In this document: positions 50,747-64,000 of the stretch, piece by piece | Layout: the number at the start of each line of letters is the position of its first letter | How positions within the stretch are numbered: position 1 is the stretch's first letter | NCBI GenBank assembly: GCA_010094025.1 | Contig: ML991773.1 | Location: forward strand, 620,001-684,000 | Length of the DNA: 64,000 nucleotides | Direction: 5' to 3' | From: Viridothelium virens | Taxonomy: Eukaryota > Ascomycota > Dothideomycetes > Trypetheliales > Trypetheliaceae | The notes under the pieces: generated by a model | Database searches by the model: none | The model's input: the letters and a program-made list of their open reading frames with translations, nothing else | What the model was told of the DNA's origin: nothing | Translations under genes and position numbers: made by a program

Positions 50747-51973
50747 TCATCTGCTATATGCTCGAGCCTGGATGAGTTGCTCGGTCTGCACGTATAAAGC
50801 GTCTAGGTACTGCATCGCGGCAGCGTCCTTAAGGATCTTTGTCACTTGAATGCCTGCAGATATCAGCTGAAGCACGTTGCGATCATCCTTAAGTGGTCGG
50901 GACTGATGCTTGGCCGCATGCCGCATCTCCAATGAATTCTCCAAGACTGTTATGAATTGCTTAATCTGCCCATTGTAAAGAACCCGGGCTGGTATCCGGC
51001 GTTTCGTGGCCAACCTCTTCAGTAAATATACCCATTCGGTCCATTCTCTGTCGGCTGGTACTCTGACTGGCCTCTTGTCTGGTTCAAGAGGGATGGGAAA
51101 CTGATACTTCGCAATGAAATCGAAAGCGCAGCGGGAAAGCCTTTCATTGACTCGGGCAAGTATCTCATCCTGCTCTTGGGCATGAAGTGTCACTGGGAGC
51201 CGGGGGAGATCACTTTCCTGGGCCTCCTGGCCAACTGGCGGAGGCCTGTCCAGTAATTGGTGTGGTCCGTCAAACTCATCCCGATTCGATGGCCTCCTTT
51301 GGGAGCTTTTCCGGGGTTCTGCATACGCGGGTGTGGCCCTCGCGCCTGCTGCCTCAGGATCTAGCACATAAGACTCCGGGGAATGGGAAGCTTTGGCATA
51401 ACTCCAATCCGGTGGTGCTTGCCCAGGAACAGAAGTGGTCCTTGGAATTGGTGTACTACTTGAACCATAGCCATACATAGCGGGGTAATTGGCGTATGTC
51501 CTTTGATAAGAAGCGGAGTCCGTAGGCGAATGATTGGAAGAATATGAGATGGTTTTGGGAGTGTAACTAGCAGTGGGAGCGTAAACCATGCCGGAGCCGG
51601 TCGTCGGAATTGTAGAGCTGTAAGCTGCCGGAGTTGAAACTGGTACACCACTGGCACGTTGGGTAGCACTAAGACTCGTCAACGATGCCTACTAGGGAAG
51701 AAAAGATGGGAAAGGTTTTAGATGTACCTCCTCATGGTTTCCCAAGCGTCGTGAGCAGGTGAGCTCTGGGTGTGTAACGCAGGTGGGTATTGCACTTGAC
51801 TGGGCCAAGTTAATCACAGTAGACGCGTTCTCAAGCCAGAATACACACTTTTGCTGAGGAATGGTGTACTCGTGCTCCGCAGGTGTATCTGGCACACTGT
51901 CGTTATATATTGAAGCGAGCCTGGACTCCGATGAGGGAGCACTCCGAGGGAACATAAGGCATGCGACGGTCAT
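50747..51973 (-). CDS. Conserved fungal protein of unknown function
   Basis: Exons 51973-51728 and 51688-50747, separated by a 39-nt intron, join in phase 0 to 395 residues. The middle is Ser/Thr/Tyr-rich and low complexity. The last ~130 residues form a compact, strongly charged helical domain: EILARVNERLSRCAFDFIAK, YQFPIPLEPDKRPVRVPADR, EWTEWVYLLKRLATKRRIPA and a helix ending VTKILKDAAAMQYLD. I recall this C-terminal block as nearly invariant across filamentous ascomycetes, but I know no experimentally named member. No DNA-binding or catalytic motif is visible. The N-terminal exon (MTVACLMFPRSAPSSESR) is less certain than the C-terminal domain; the real start could be in exon 2. Confidence 0.8.
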
Positions 51974-54256
51974 AGAGTGGGAGTGCTAGGACGCAACCGG
52001 AAAGTAAGGCCGTGAATGCCTCTACAGCGCAGAGATTATGTGTCTATGGGTAGCTTAGGCAAGAACATGTGAACAGATCAGCCTTGAGTTGCATTCGAGG
52101 AAGCGCGACGGAATAAAAAGAGAAGCAGAATGGTCGGCAAATCGTGGGCTTGGTTGGGTATGGACTCGGGCCCGGAGAGAAGATGAGGTTCCTTTTACGA
52201 GCAACAGCAGAGTTGCTGTCGAAGTGCCCAACTTCTCATTTAACCCCGTTGGCGAGCCAGGGCAACCCCGACTGGTGACGTTTTGGAACGCTCCCATGTC
52301 CACACACCGCCGAATGTCAGCATAAGTAGCAAGTCGTAGGACAGGCGTCCGGTTAAGCCTTCGGACATGCTCCGCCATACGGATGAGACTCTTCAACCCA
52401 GAGTCTTGACCCAGCGAGATGGAGACGATGACGCCGGTGGTGGATAGCGTCCACGTGAAGCACTTTTAACCCGGCATCAGGGCAACGCACGCCCTCGGTG
52501 CACTCATCGGTTGAAGCGGACCAGGCGCGTAACTGCTCCGTAAATAATACTCCACCTAATGCTCCGTACTCGCTTACGGACGCGGACCATCAAGCGCAAC
52601 GGCCAAGCAGCGAAACACCACGGCGGGACGTCGCATTGCTAACGCGCCAGTCTCTGGCGAAGAGGTGGTCGTTTGGGCAGAAGGGTGTCGGGCGACAAAG
52701 CACCTCAAGTCGCCAACGCCCCCGGTTGCCACCAATGCGGATTTGGGCATCAACTCTGGCGCGCAGTGGATGTCACGGCAGTCAGACGTCGGGCAGCGCA
52801 AGACCTGTCCACCTGTCTTCGTCCATGCATTCTTCCGGGGTCTGGATCAACCGAGCATCTTCAGAGCAGTCCAGCCTTCGGTACCTAGGCCGAGCGATTC
52901 CGACGCTGCAGTGTTTCGCAAGAGTTTAGAGCCCATTTGCTGCAGATGAAACAGCGCAGTCCCTGCCTGTGCTCGCTCGCATAGAACCCCTGGCCAACGA
53001 CATCATCGAGCAGAGACATGTCGTGGCCGGGCGACAGTGCAGAACCCACGCCGCCTATTACGTTGGGCAACGATCGGCTTAGTTGGGCACGTCCACTCTG
53101 CACTCACTACTGCGCTTTAGCCAGGGTCCAATCCAATGCTCTTTGATGACTAGCACCAGCCGTTGCGCGTGGCAAGACTCCTTGTCCTGATGGATGAACT
53201 TACCAACCAACGGACGTGGGCGACAGCACACGACGTGGGAGCCTCAAAGATCGTCCGGACGAACATGGCACCATGGCGAGATCATCGTACGACTTGCTTC
53301 AGTCGCCAATCTCGCTGATCTAGTTCTCAGGAACCTTTGTTTGGATTGAACCTAAGTATTATTTTACGTGCGCGGTTCTTTCGGGGTGAGCAGTGGGAAG
53401 AACTAACCCTTAGTGTCTACGCCCACGAAGCCGTACACCTCGCCCCTACCTTACCTAAGGTACCTACCTAACCTTGGTCCTCGACCTTGGAATCACACCA
53501 ATTGTGGAAGGCGACCCCCATTCCGGGTCGCCCTTTTGCCTTCACGGCTACAGACGCGAGACCACCAGGAGTTAGCTAAACCTTATGTAAGAGGGTTACT
53601 CCTACCCATATCCTAGGTAGGTAATTTTCGCCCCCGACAAGGTCGAGACTCGCTTTCTCAAATGGACTGGGCAGAACGAGATTACCTCATTACATCACTA
53701 CCGAAATTCAGAGTCTGGCATTATAGTCGTTTCAAGTGATCCTTAATGATTTCAGCCAAATCTAATGTCTGTCGACGTTGACGGAACCAAGATTCCAACC
53801 ATGCAAGTAAGGGGATCCCTCCCTGAATTTTGCCGATACGAAGAAGGGAAACTTGAAGTAAATCTCTCACCTAAATTACTACATGGGTCCTCAACACGTT
53901 GTCGGTAGTTCCCAATCGGTCTGTGAAGATGATTTCTCGTCTGAGATAGGGTCTCACATGGCTTTCATTTTGTGCGTCCCAAATCTCGGACTCTTCCCGA
54001 TGCAGCCTTATGACCTCTGCTACGGAGCCTGTAAACTCTACTCTGTAAAGAACTTTTCTCGGGAATCGCCTATCCAATCAGCGTGTATGAAAGTCAAACC
54101 CCCACGCGGACGATGGCCCAGAGATACGGCGCAACATGCAAAAGGAACCAATACCTTCGACAACGGCTTCGGAAGTTTAATAAGACGGTTTACCTTCCTT
54201 CGTTATGCGCCCCCGATACTCCTATTTGATCAGCTCTATGATACGGAGAACAACTG
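51974..54256. other. Gene-poor region of 2.3 kb
   Basis: Largest gap in the window. Frames are short (up to 143 residues at 52498-52929) and have no domain. It has clustered GCTCCGTA words at 52535 and 52561, and a run of ACCTA/TAGGT-type words at 53451-53475. I see no terminal repeats, reverse transcriptase or transposase remnants. Confidence 0.5.
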
Positions 54257-55474
54257 TCAGGTGTAACCTACAAGACAGGAAATCCGGATCCCCTCTTGTA
54301 AGCCTATTCGAGGATAATATCCCAGAATTCTTCGGGCCTTATCCCCACTTGCGTACCTCGTGCCCGTGGCGTCTTGAACGCTGCCTCTGCTTAATGTCGC
54401 CATGCTAGACATACCGGTTATCCACGTGGCCCACTCAGCGATTAATCCGGCCAGCCATGCCAATGACTCGGGTATCCTGACTTCAAAGGGCGGCACATGG
54501 TCAAACTCTCTCCAGATGGCTAGCATAAAGTCACGGAAAGGTACAGGCTCCTGATTGGAAATGAAAAAGGCCTCGCCTGCAGCCGTCTTGGTGGAGAGAA
54601 GGTTCTCAATTGCCAGCACATGCGCATCGGCGACATTAGTCACGAAGGTAAAGTCGTATAGATTCTCTCCGCTACCAATGATGAAGGGCGTCTCGTACTT
54701 AGCAATGCATGCGTGAATTTGCGGCACGAGCTGATAGTCCCCGGGCCCTAGCCGACTATGAGGGCCAAGAATGACGGATGGACGAATGGCACAGGTCAGC
54801 ATTTCCTCGCCATTGGCGGCTAGGACGTAAGGCTCGGCGAGTCCCTGTGGGAGTCAGCATTGCTACCCAGCATTCTCCATTGGGGATCTCCTAGGAAAAG
54901 ATTTGAGAGTCCATACGGATGTCATCGTACATCAATAGCTCCTGCAGACTACCAAACAAAAGTAAAGAAAAGTGTGGGGAGACACCTAAGACGCCAAACT
55001 CTTACGTACTTTAGAATAACCATAGATTAACGTTGCCAAACCAGTTGGCAGGGATTCATCCATATTCGGATACTCATGCTTCATATCATCCGTCACAATG
55101 CAACAGCTACTCGTGAAGACGAACGCTTTGACGCCCGTAGCCTTCGCAGCCTGTAGAGCATTTCTCGTGCCGTCAACGTTGATCTTCGTCACGGTGCCCA
55201 AGTCTCTCCGTGCATATCGCGCACCTTGACCGGGAACCCAGCCGGCCGTGTGGATGACGATTGTAGGCCGGGCCTTCTCGAATGCTTCGACTGTTTCGTC
55301 GAGATTAGTGATGTCGGCCTGAAAATACGGAATTCCTGAGTCTCTCCAAGAATCGGAAGATTTGACGTCGAATACGGACAGGTTCCAATCTGGATGTCGC
55401 GCCTGTAGTGCATCAATGATGTGACCGGCCACAAACCCGACTCCTGTAATAAGAATGCTTATTGGCTTGTCCAT
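54257..55474 (-). CDS. 3-beta-HSD/isomerase-family NAD(P) epimerase-dehydrogenase
   Basis: Extended short-chain dehydrogenase of the 3-beta-hydroxysteroid dehydrogenase family, which includes Erg26 (sterol-4-alpha-carboxylate 3-dehydrogenase). Exons 55474-55010 and 54844-54257 join in phase 0 to 350 residues. The nucleotide-binding start reads ISILITGVGFVAGHIIDAL; the glycines are spaced differently from the usual TGGxGFxG. Catalytic features are present: VFTSSCCIV and the YxxxK tetrad YGYSK, whose lysine is the last codon of exon 1. Next come RPSVILGPHSRLGPGDYQLV, FIIGSGENLYDFTFVTNVAD and a hydrophobic C-terminal segment. The 165-nt intron is longer than most. Substrate unknown; the gene sits alone in a gene-poor stretch, so an accessory or secondary role is possible. 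Confidence 0.88.
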
Positions 55475-56553
55475 GGATAAGCTGGTAGTGACAATCGCGG
55501 GCCGAATATGATATTATCCAAAATACCTTTGATAGCTATCATTAAAACTAGTTCGAGACCATCTCCACCGGCGACTAAGTCGGCAAGTGTCACGGCTTGA
55601 AACGGATCGTGAAGCAATCTCGTCTCCTTTCTATTTTCTCACTACAATGATCATGATCACACCACTGGAACCTGCTCTAGTGGAAATGAGTATTCTTATC
55701 TTGACTGTCATCTTGCCGTTGTATAATGCCATGCTGGCTAATGATAAATATGGAAAAAGGCCTTGTAAAGGTCTCATTAATTTACGATAGTCTGGTTGCC
55801 TGAAAAAGGTCGCCCAACATTTTACGATCATCAGGTGAAGGATCGATACACACATGAATACCCAGGAGATGCAAGGGCAATGAGGTTTCACAAAAGAGGA
55901 GCTCTGCAATATCTCGGATCCCATAAATGGCGAATGGGAGTTCACCAAAGTGATGACCTTGCGTCACACGTAGCTTACACGAAAGCTGATTGGATTGATG
56001 AATATGCTAATACTACCGGAGGAGATAAAGCACCGCACAGGCGGTTTGCACAGGTGTAGACTACCTGCGGATATTGGAGTTGAGCATGTCGGAACCGCTC
56101 TTGATAAGTTATGGTGTAAAGTATAAGGTACTATCCCTGAATCCTCGTGGCACTAGAATGCCGTCAGGGAATAGTCAAAGAAACGTTAGAGCTAAGTAAG
56201 CTAGGCAATTGTGCCAAACTCTCTTTTTGCGAGAACCAAGTACTATTGACAAGCTTCTTTAATAAAGACGGGAAAGACGTGACTGCTACGTACCTTACCG
56301 CGGTTGGGGGGTGCCTCAACTGGTAATCAATACAATGTTATTTCAACTTTACTGTTATGTCCTTGTTGACCTATGTTAACGCGGCATCATGCTCTGACCT
56401 GGCTTGACGATGTAGCCTGCAGTAAGAATGAGCCAAAACTTGCGCGCTCGTTCAATTCTTATTATACATGTAGCATATTAACTGCTTTGGCAGGAGAGTC
56501 CAAAACGCCTTGGCCATGCTAAAAAGTCATGCATACGCTGGCTTCTTACATTC
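55475..56553. other. AT-rich intergenic region
   Basis: About 1.1 kb between the 3-beta-HSD start and the RPT4 end, both on the minus strand. An 87-residue frame (55796-56059) has no recognisable feature and is not called. Confidence 0.5.
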
Positions 56554-57914
56554 CTATAGCTTTTGATACTCAAGCTTGCCCTCAAGCTTCTTCGATTCAG
56601 CAACTTTGCGGACGGCTTTATTGAAGTCGTCTTGGTTGATCGCATCACGGTAATCCTTTATGGCGAACAGGCCACTGCATCATAGCATGATTAGCCTGGC
56701 ATCAACGGGTAGAATTGGAATCGCAAATACTTACGCTTCAGTCACCACGTTCCTCAAGTCAGCCCCATTCAACTGATCGCTCATCTTGACCACGCTTTCG
56801 AAATCGATATCGGCCTCGGTCTGTACTCCGCTTGCGTGAATCTTCAAAATTTCCATTCTACCAACCTCATTGGGAAGCGGTATTTCGATCTTCCTATCCA
56901 GTCTCCCTGCTCTTAACAGCGCTGGATCCAAAGTATCGGGTCTGTTCGTTGCCATGATGATCTTTGTCTTGCCCAAGTAGTCGAAGCCATCAAGCTGGTT
57001 GAGTAGCTCCATAAGCGTGCGTTGAATCTCGCGATCTGCGGAAGTACCTTCGCTAAATCTTCGGCCACCAATGGCATCAATCTCGTCCATGAAGATGATG
57101 CAAGGCTCATGTTCTTTTGCGTAGCCGAACATTTCACGGATGAGCCGTGCTGATTCACCGATGTACTTATCGACAATAGCAGAGGATACCACTATCTCGT
57201 GATTAGCATTCTGTGACAAGTCTCGTAGTTCACTCGTTACCTTTGAGGAAATTAGTCTCCAGGCTACTCGCCACCGCCCGAGCAAGAAGCGTTTTTCCTG
57301 TTCCTGGCGGGCCATACAGTAGAACGCCCTTTGGTGGCTTGATACCCACCCGGAGGAAGAGTTCTGGATTCTTCAGCGGTAGTTCGATGACCTCCCTAAG
57401 CTCTCTTATTTGCTCATTCAGACCACCGATACCACCAAAGCTGACTTGTCCTGGGTCCTCCAACGACATATTGTAGACCAAAGGATCCACCTCGCGTGGT
57501 AACATTCTCATTATGGTAAGTGTTGTCATGTCAAGTGCGACTCTTGTGCCTTGCTTTAGCTTTGCCTTCTCGACTTTTGACCGACATCCGACGACATATC
57601 GAGGTCCTGAGGAAGCCTTGACGATGACTATCATTTCCATGGTCATCAGCACGCAAATTCCTTGGACGTCTTCAGAAGTCATTCGCGCTAGACTCACATC
57701 TCTCCTCGTCGAGTTGTTTGAGAACCTCCCCGATGATTTGACCCACGCTCTGCAACGCTTTGATGTTTTCCTCTGACACGTCGAAGTCATGTTGTAGTCC
57801 CTTGATCTCTAATCGGAGAGCCTTGAGCTTTGCTTCCCATTCTCTCGACTCCAGCAACTTGTTCTTGTATTCTTCTAGCGCATGATCACGCTCTGGATCT
57901 GCGGATCCGCTCAT
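56554..57914 (-). CDS. RPT4: 26S proteasome regulatory ATPase RPT4 (PSMC6, S10B)
   Basis: AAA ATPase in the base ring of the 19S regulatory particle; unfolds and feeds ubiquitinated substrates to the 20S core. Exons 57914-57698, 57627-57241, 57191-56735 and 56674-56554 join in phase to 393 residues (human 389). An N-terminal coiled coil ([20 protein letters not shown]) precedes [20 protein letters not shown], which is RPT4-specific wording. The AAA core shows Walker A GPPGTGKT, Walker [12 protein letters not shown], the SRH region [20 protein letters not shown] and the C-terminal lid ending [12 protein letters not shown]. Nothing is missing. It is divergent to enolase across a 621-bp shared promoter. 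Confidence 0.98.
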
Positions 57915-60126
<2,212 letters not shown>

Positions 60127-60496
60127 ATAACGTTCGAGATCAGCGGGCTATGACGACCATTGGCCTAGGAGTTGGCTTTTCAAGGTGCCGGTGAACAAGG
60201 GTAGCGATGTTTAAACATGAGGGAACTGCTAGCTGAAATAATCAAAAGAAAATTTGAACCCATGCCTTAAGATTCTACTGACAGTCGACGCTAAAAGTCC
60301 CAGGACATTAGGCTGTTGCGAGGGCAGCAGACAAGCGAGGTATAAAGGATTCAGCTGATCCCTACACAAGGTCGTAGCTTCATTCAAGGATATATCCACA
60401 ACTAAGATACAAGATTTCACATTACCCACACAATCCAATCCAATCCCCACCTTCCCTATTCCTACTGCTCTGTTTCCCGCCAATTCTCACTCGCAC
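60127..60496. other. Intergenic between convergent 3' ends
   Basis: Between enolase (+) and the RGD2-type gene (-). Nothing recognised. Confidence 0.5.
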
Positions 60497-63400
60497 CTAA
60501 TCATCCATCGGCCGATCCACCAATTCCACCCCTCTCTTCTCATCCAAGCTTCCTCTCTCACTCCCCACCGCCGTCGTCGACCCATCTCCCAAACTTCCCA
60601 CACTATCCCGCTTCCCTCCAATCCCCATCCCCATCCCCATCCCCATCCCCTCCTTGCTCAGACTCTGCCGCTGCAACCCACCGGCCGGCTTCCGCGGAAA
60701 CCGCGACCCGACTCCCCCCGCTCGACCCAACGAGTTCTTCTTCTCCACGCCATCGACTGACGGGGCCGCTCCGCCAGCAACGGCATTCCCACCGCTGCTC
60801 GGCGTCGCAGGCGAGACGGTATCCGGGGAGTCCGCGCGGCGCGCGCCTTCCGTGACGAGAGCGGGATGGGCGGAGGCGGAGGCGGAAGCGGAAGCAGAGG
60901 CAGAGCCACTACTCGCGGGAGGACTGCCACCATTCATAGACGGCGTCGTGCCATTTGGCTGCTGCTGCTGCTCTGCCGCCGACGAAGAGGAGGAGGGCGC
61001 ACTCGTGCCCGCACTCGCCGCCTCCTTCTGCAGCGACTGCGGCGGCGCCAGCCCCGCGCTCCCCGGAACCTCAAGACTCGTGCGCGTGCCACCTCGCCCC
61101 CTCGTCTCAGTCGGACTTGTATTAATCGGGAACCTGCCCTCAGGGCCTCCGCGGCCATCCGTGCTGCGATCGCGACGATGCTGCTGCATGCCGGAGGCGC
61201 GGGAGGAGCCCGGGGCGGGGCTGCGGCTGCGCTGGTTGGCGATGGCGCGCTGGCGCTCCTCCATGTGGGCGCGGCGGTTGGACTCGTCGGTGCTGATGGC
61301 GCGGTGCCGGTTGGAGTCTGGGGTGCCGCTGGAGCTGGCGGGGCCGCTGGCGCTGGCGCCGGCGCCGGCGTGGGTCTGGCCGAGGGCGTGGGCGGCGGAG
61401 GCGCGCTTCAGTTCGCCGAAGATGGCGTCTTTGTGGGCGAAGAGGTCGCGGATGAGGCGGTAGGCGTACCGCTCGTCGAGGGTGAGGCTGGATTCGTGTT
61501 TGGGGCGGAGGATGCAGGGGGAGAGGTTGGTGGCGAGGGCGGAGACGTAGGCTTCGTCGGCGGACGTGAGGTCGATGAGCCGGGTGAAGTGCGTCATGAT
61601 GGCGTCGAGGGTGGCGATGTTGGCGAGACGGAGTTGGCCGAGGGTGGATTGGAGGACGGAGATGCGGGTGGATTCGTCGGTGGATGGGGCGGTGGTGGAG
61701 TAGATGGTCTTGACGATTTCGTAGACGTGCGAGGAGACAAGGGAGTCTGGAGACGATTTAGCACTCGCACATAACATAATTGTCCACCGGCGAAGACCTG
61801 TGCCTTACCAGGTAATTCTAAGAAGTAAAGTTTCAAAACGCTGGCAACAATGGGTATCTCGTATCGTTCTAGGATTTCGGAGGGAATCGGTTTACCAGTA
61901 TTAATGGCGTTTCGTAGATGGTGAGTCGCGGCAAGTGGAACGTCAGCCAACCATATTGCTCGCCTCGGCTCATCGCCTTCGAGGTCAGGATAATGCTGGT
62001 CGAGATACATCAGGATAGTTGTAACAATGATAGGAACTCGCTTTCTGTCAGATCTTGCCCGAGCTTCTAGGTCAACGCCAAAGGTCTGTTCATCAACAGA
62101 GTTGTAGTAGTTCTCGTAGGTTTGAACGCGGGGAACAAAGGAGCCCGTTCGATAATTTTCCAACAGATATCTGAGGTCTCCCAGAGGCTGGACCGTTTCC
62201 TGGAACAGCATCATGTTGTCAACTGTGCTTTGCAAACTGGGTATGACATTGCTGATGGCACCGGAGAAATCCAGAATGACAGCCTTGACAGCTTTCAGCC
62301 TGTCGAGTTCGCAGCGTTCCATGAACTTTAAGTGATCAATCATTGCTTCTTCTAATTGACACCGTAGTCCATCGAGCTTTCTCACGCTGGCCTTGTATCG
62401 TTCGTCTGCTTCTCGGGCTTCTCGTCTCAGCCTTTCCCCGGGAGTTTCATTCGGGTGCGGATTGTTCAGCGGATTCCATCCAGCCAGGTAGTCACCGACC
62501 GCGCCAACAACAGGCGAGCTATCAGTGCTATCCACAGAAGCAGCGGAGAAAGTTCTCGTCATCATCGAAGCTCGTTTCTCTGGGAAACCCGTAATTTTAA
62601 AGGCCTTCGGCCGCCATTGATAGTTCCATCTCGAGCTGTTTACGAAGGAATTTCCCACATTTCCAATGAGCCTTAGAAATCCATTCCCGATTAGATCTTG
62701 TCCTATTCTCTCGGCATAACTCACGGTGGTAGCGCCCATATGCTGCTGAAGGTATTCGGTTATGGCCGCACCGGTAGACACATTTTGATACGTGCCCAGT
62801 ATAGGAACTTTGGCTTCCCCAAGCTTGATATTCTCCAACATATGCGTCAGGATTTTCTTCACCTTTTCGGGAGGATATTGCTCATCGCCTATCTCTATTG
62901 GCTCCTCCTCTTCTGGATCTTCCGATGCGATTGTCACAGTTGGTATCCTGGGCTTTGGACTCTGGGGAGGTGCGCTCTTGGGGTCTTGAAAAGCTAGTTT
63001 ATCCTCTTCCTCTAGGTCTTCGACTTGACGGCATTTGTTGTAGTACGCACTCCTTAATTTCCGCACCGTATCTGCTTGTCTGTCATGAGCTTTGAGACGA
63101 CCTTGGAGATCATCCTGTGAGTTCTGGACACGGGCAGCGTGTGCATCGCACCACCTCCCGAAGGGGGTCACGACAAGCTCCCTAATACTGGCAGCTATCT
63201 TTGCATGACCCTTTGCGGCCTCATTCATCTCTGTTCGAATGCCATCGTATGCCTTTAAGAACAATGATTCTCAGCCTAACTTCTGGTGGGGGGTTTTTCT
63301 TCTTCCTATCTTTCAACCTACCTTTTTCATGCTGGCACCCTCATCCTTTTGAAAACCGCCAGAGATGCGATCTGTGGCGGGTTGGATTTCGCCTAATTGC

Positions 63401-63600
63401 TGTCCGTAGATCTCTTCAGCATCAGCACGCATGCGAGCGATGTTCAGAAGCTGCTGGTTTTCTTGAACCCCCTGTTGAAGTTTGCCAAAGAGGACGCCAA
63501 GACCTATGACAGCAATTAGAATATTGTTCACGCTCTTCCCATAACATCACTCACCACCAGCGTAGTCATTGGACCAGAAAGAGCTTGCGAAGCTTGACAT
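60497..63600 (-). CDS. RGD2-type F-BAR / DEP / RhoGAP protein
   Basis: Membrane-curvature-binding Rho regulator, probably at sites of polarity or septation. Exons 63600-63555, 63503-63322, 63252-61809 and 61746-60497 join in phase to 973 residues. The F-BAR (FCH) start reads MSSFASSFWSNDYAGGLGVL, then KLQQGVQENQQLLNIARMRA and AASIRELVVTPFGRWCDAH. A DEP domain follows (GTYQNVSTGAAITEYLQQHM, NGFLRLIGNVGNSF). F-BAR helices then resume, and a RhoGAP fold begins at FGVDLEARARSDRKRVPIIV. This domain order is that of yeast Rgd2. At the arginine-finger position the expected GIFRVSG reads AIWLADVP. The C-terminal ~350 residues are low complexity with Ser-Ala and Gly-Met repeats. Confidence 0.92.
60623..60650. 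repeat. CCCCAT repeat coding Gly-Met
   Basis: Four to five CCCCAT units in the last exon of the RGD2-type gene, read on the minus strand as alternating Met-Gly. The repeat keeps frame. Confidence 0.8.
60870..60905. repeat. GGCGGA-type imperfect repeat coding Ser-Ala
   Basis: Imperfect six-base units giving a Ser-Ala alternating tract in the disordered tail of the RGD2-type protein. Confidence 0.75.
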
Positions 63601-64000
63601 GGCGCAATCAATTGAGGCTGCTGAGCCAGGATCTAGAGAAGCTTGTAGCCAGGATGACAACCGGCTCTTATGTCTCGAATGACAGATGATATCTAGTAGT
63701 AGAATGCTCAGGCTCCGCAGGTGTCAGCGCTGTTGAGACAGCTGTACGGCGTGCGCAGGATGGTGAGGAGAGTTGTTGTTTTCGTTTAATATAGGATCTT
63801 GCGCGCCTGGATAAGATGGTAGCGGGTCCTTGGCGTCCAAAAGCGTTTAATATCGAACCAGGTAACAGTCAGAAGGCCCTAGAGTTTTGCGAATGTGGAT
63901 GGCTGAAGCCAGAAAGACAACAGCTCGTTCAAGCCTGCAAACCTGCAAACTCGCATAACCCCGGCCTAATTAGACAAGCGTGACAAGTTCGTTCAGGTGT
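63601..64000. other. Upstream region of the RGD2-type gene, window edge
   Basis: 400 bases with no supported gene; holds the promoter of the minus-strand gene. Confidence 0.45.

Noticed and set aside
52498-52929. A 143-residue frame in the large gap
   Set aside because: No domain, no splice partner, overlapping frames of similar length on both strands; composition unlike the supported genes.
53401-53415. Telomere-like word (CTAACCCTTAG)
   Set aside because: Only one imperfect unit; no tandem array, so not an interstitial telomere.
51974-54256. Possible degenerate transposon in the gene gap
   Set aside because: No terminal repeats, target-site duplications, transposase or polymerase remnants, and no strong AT bias as expected after RIP.
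55796-56059. An 87-residue plus-strand frame
   Set aside because: No recognisable motif and no supporting context; a chance frame is sufficient explanation.
60654-61774. Two long plus-strand frames (269 and 302 residues) opposite the RGD2-type gene
   Set aside because: They lie antisense to a clear coding exon in very GC-rich repeat DNA where stop codons are rare; the translations are low-complexity and have no domain.

Overview
This window is nuclear DNA from a filamentous ascomycete (Pezizomycotina). Most genes are split by short introns of about 40-90 nt with GT...AG ends. The gene set is fungal: a Zn2Cys6 regulator, CYP51, Pam17, Ilm1, fungal-type TERT, and F-BAR/DEP/RhoGAP and DH-BAR Rho regulators. 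The CYP51 wording (for example VCLGTKGN, and SLQGKEVRE followed by [12 protein letters not shown]) looks most like Dothideomycetes. That placement is from memory, not from a search.

I support 24 protein-coding genes, densely packed on both strands. From left to right they are: a RhoGAP running off the left edge (-); Rab geranylgeranyltransferase beta BET2 (+); a C2H2-like zinc-finger protein (+); a FAR-17a/AIG1 membrane protein (-); a Zn2Cys6 transcription factor (+); PAM17 (+); a membrane-anchored RRM-like protein (-); a DH-BAR-SH3 RhoGEF (-); telomerase reverse transcriptase (+); a zinc alcohol dehydrogenase (+); a UTP16-like nucleolar protein (-); CYP51/ERG11 (-); RPB11 (-); a nitronate monooxygenase (+); a TBC-domain protein (-); an O-methyltransferase (+); NatB subunit NAA25 (-); ILM1 (+); a quinone-reductase-like MDR enzyme (+); a conserved fungal protein of unknown role (-); a 3-beta-HSD/epimerase-like enzyme (-); proteasome ATPase RPT4 (-); enolase (+); and an RGD2-type F-BAR/DEP/RhoGAP (-).

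Most of these are core housekeeping genes that act in unrelated pathways: prenylation, import motor, telomere maintenance, ergosterol, Pol II, N-acetylation, proteasome and glycolysis. I see no secondary-metabolite cluster, mobile element, CRISPR array, tRNA or rRNA. The gene-poor stretches are 51974-54256, 8184-10126, 40914-42343, 18053-19481 and 55475-56553. Three Rho-family regulators (two RhoGAPs and one RhoGEF) lie in the same 64 kb.

I did not find a clear undescribed multi-gene system. The most unusual signal is compositional. At eight or nine places the sequence flips within about 1 kb from very C-rich to very G-rich on the same strand, always in that order, mostly inside GC-rich gene bodies. 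Other points worth attention are two apparent one-base frameshifts in otherwise conserved C-termini (the Zn2Cys6 factor and the RhoGEF SH3 domain), a TBC protein and an RGD2-type RhoGAP that lack the usual catalytic residues, and three unusually long introns.
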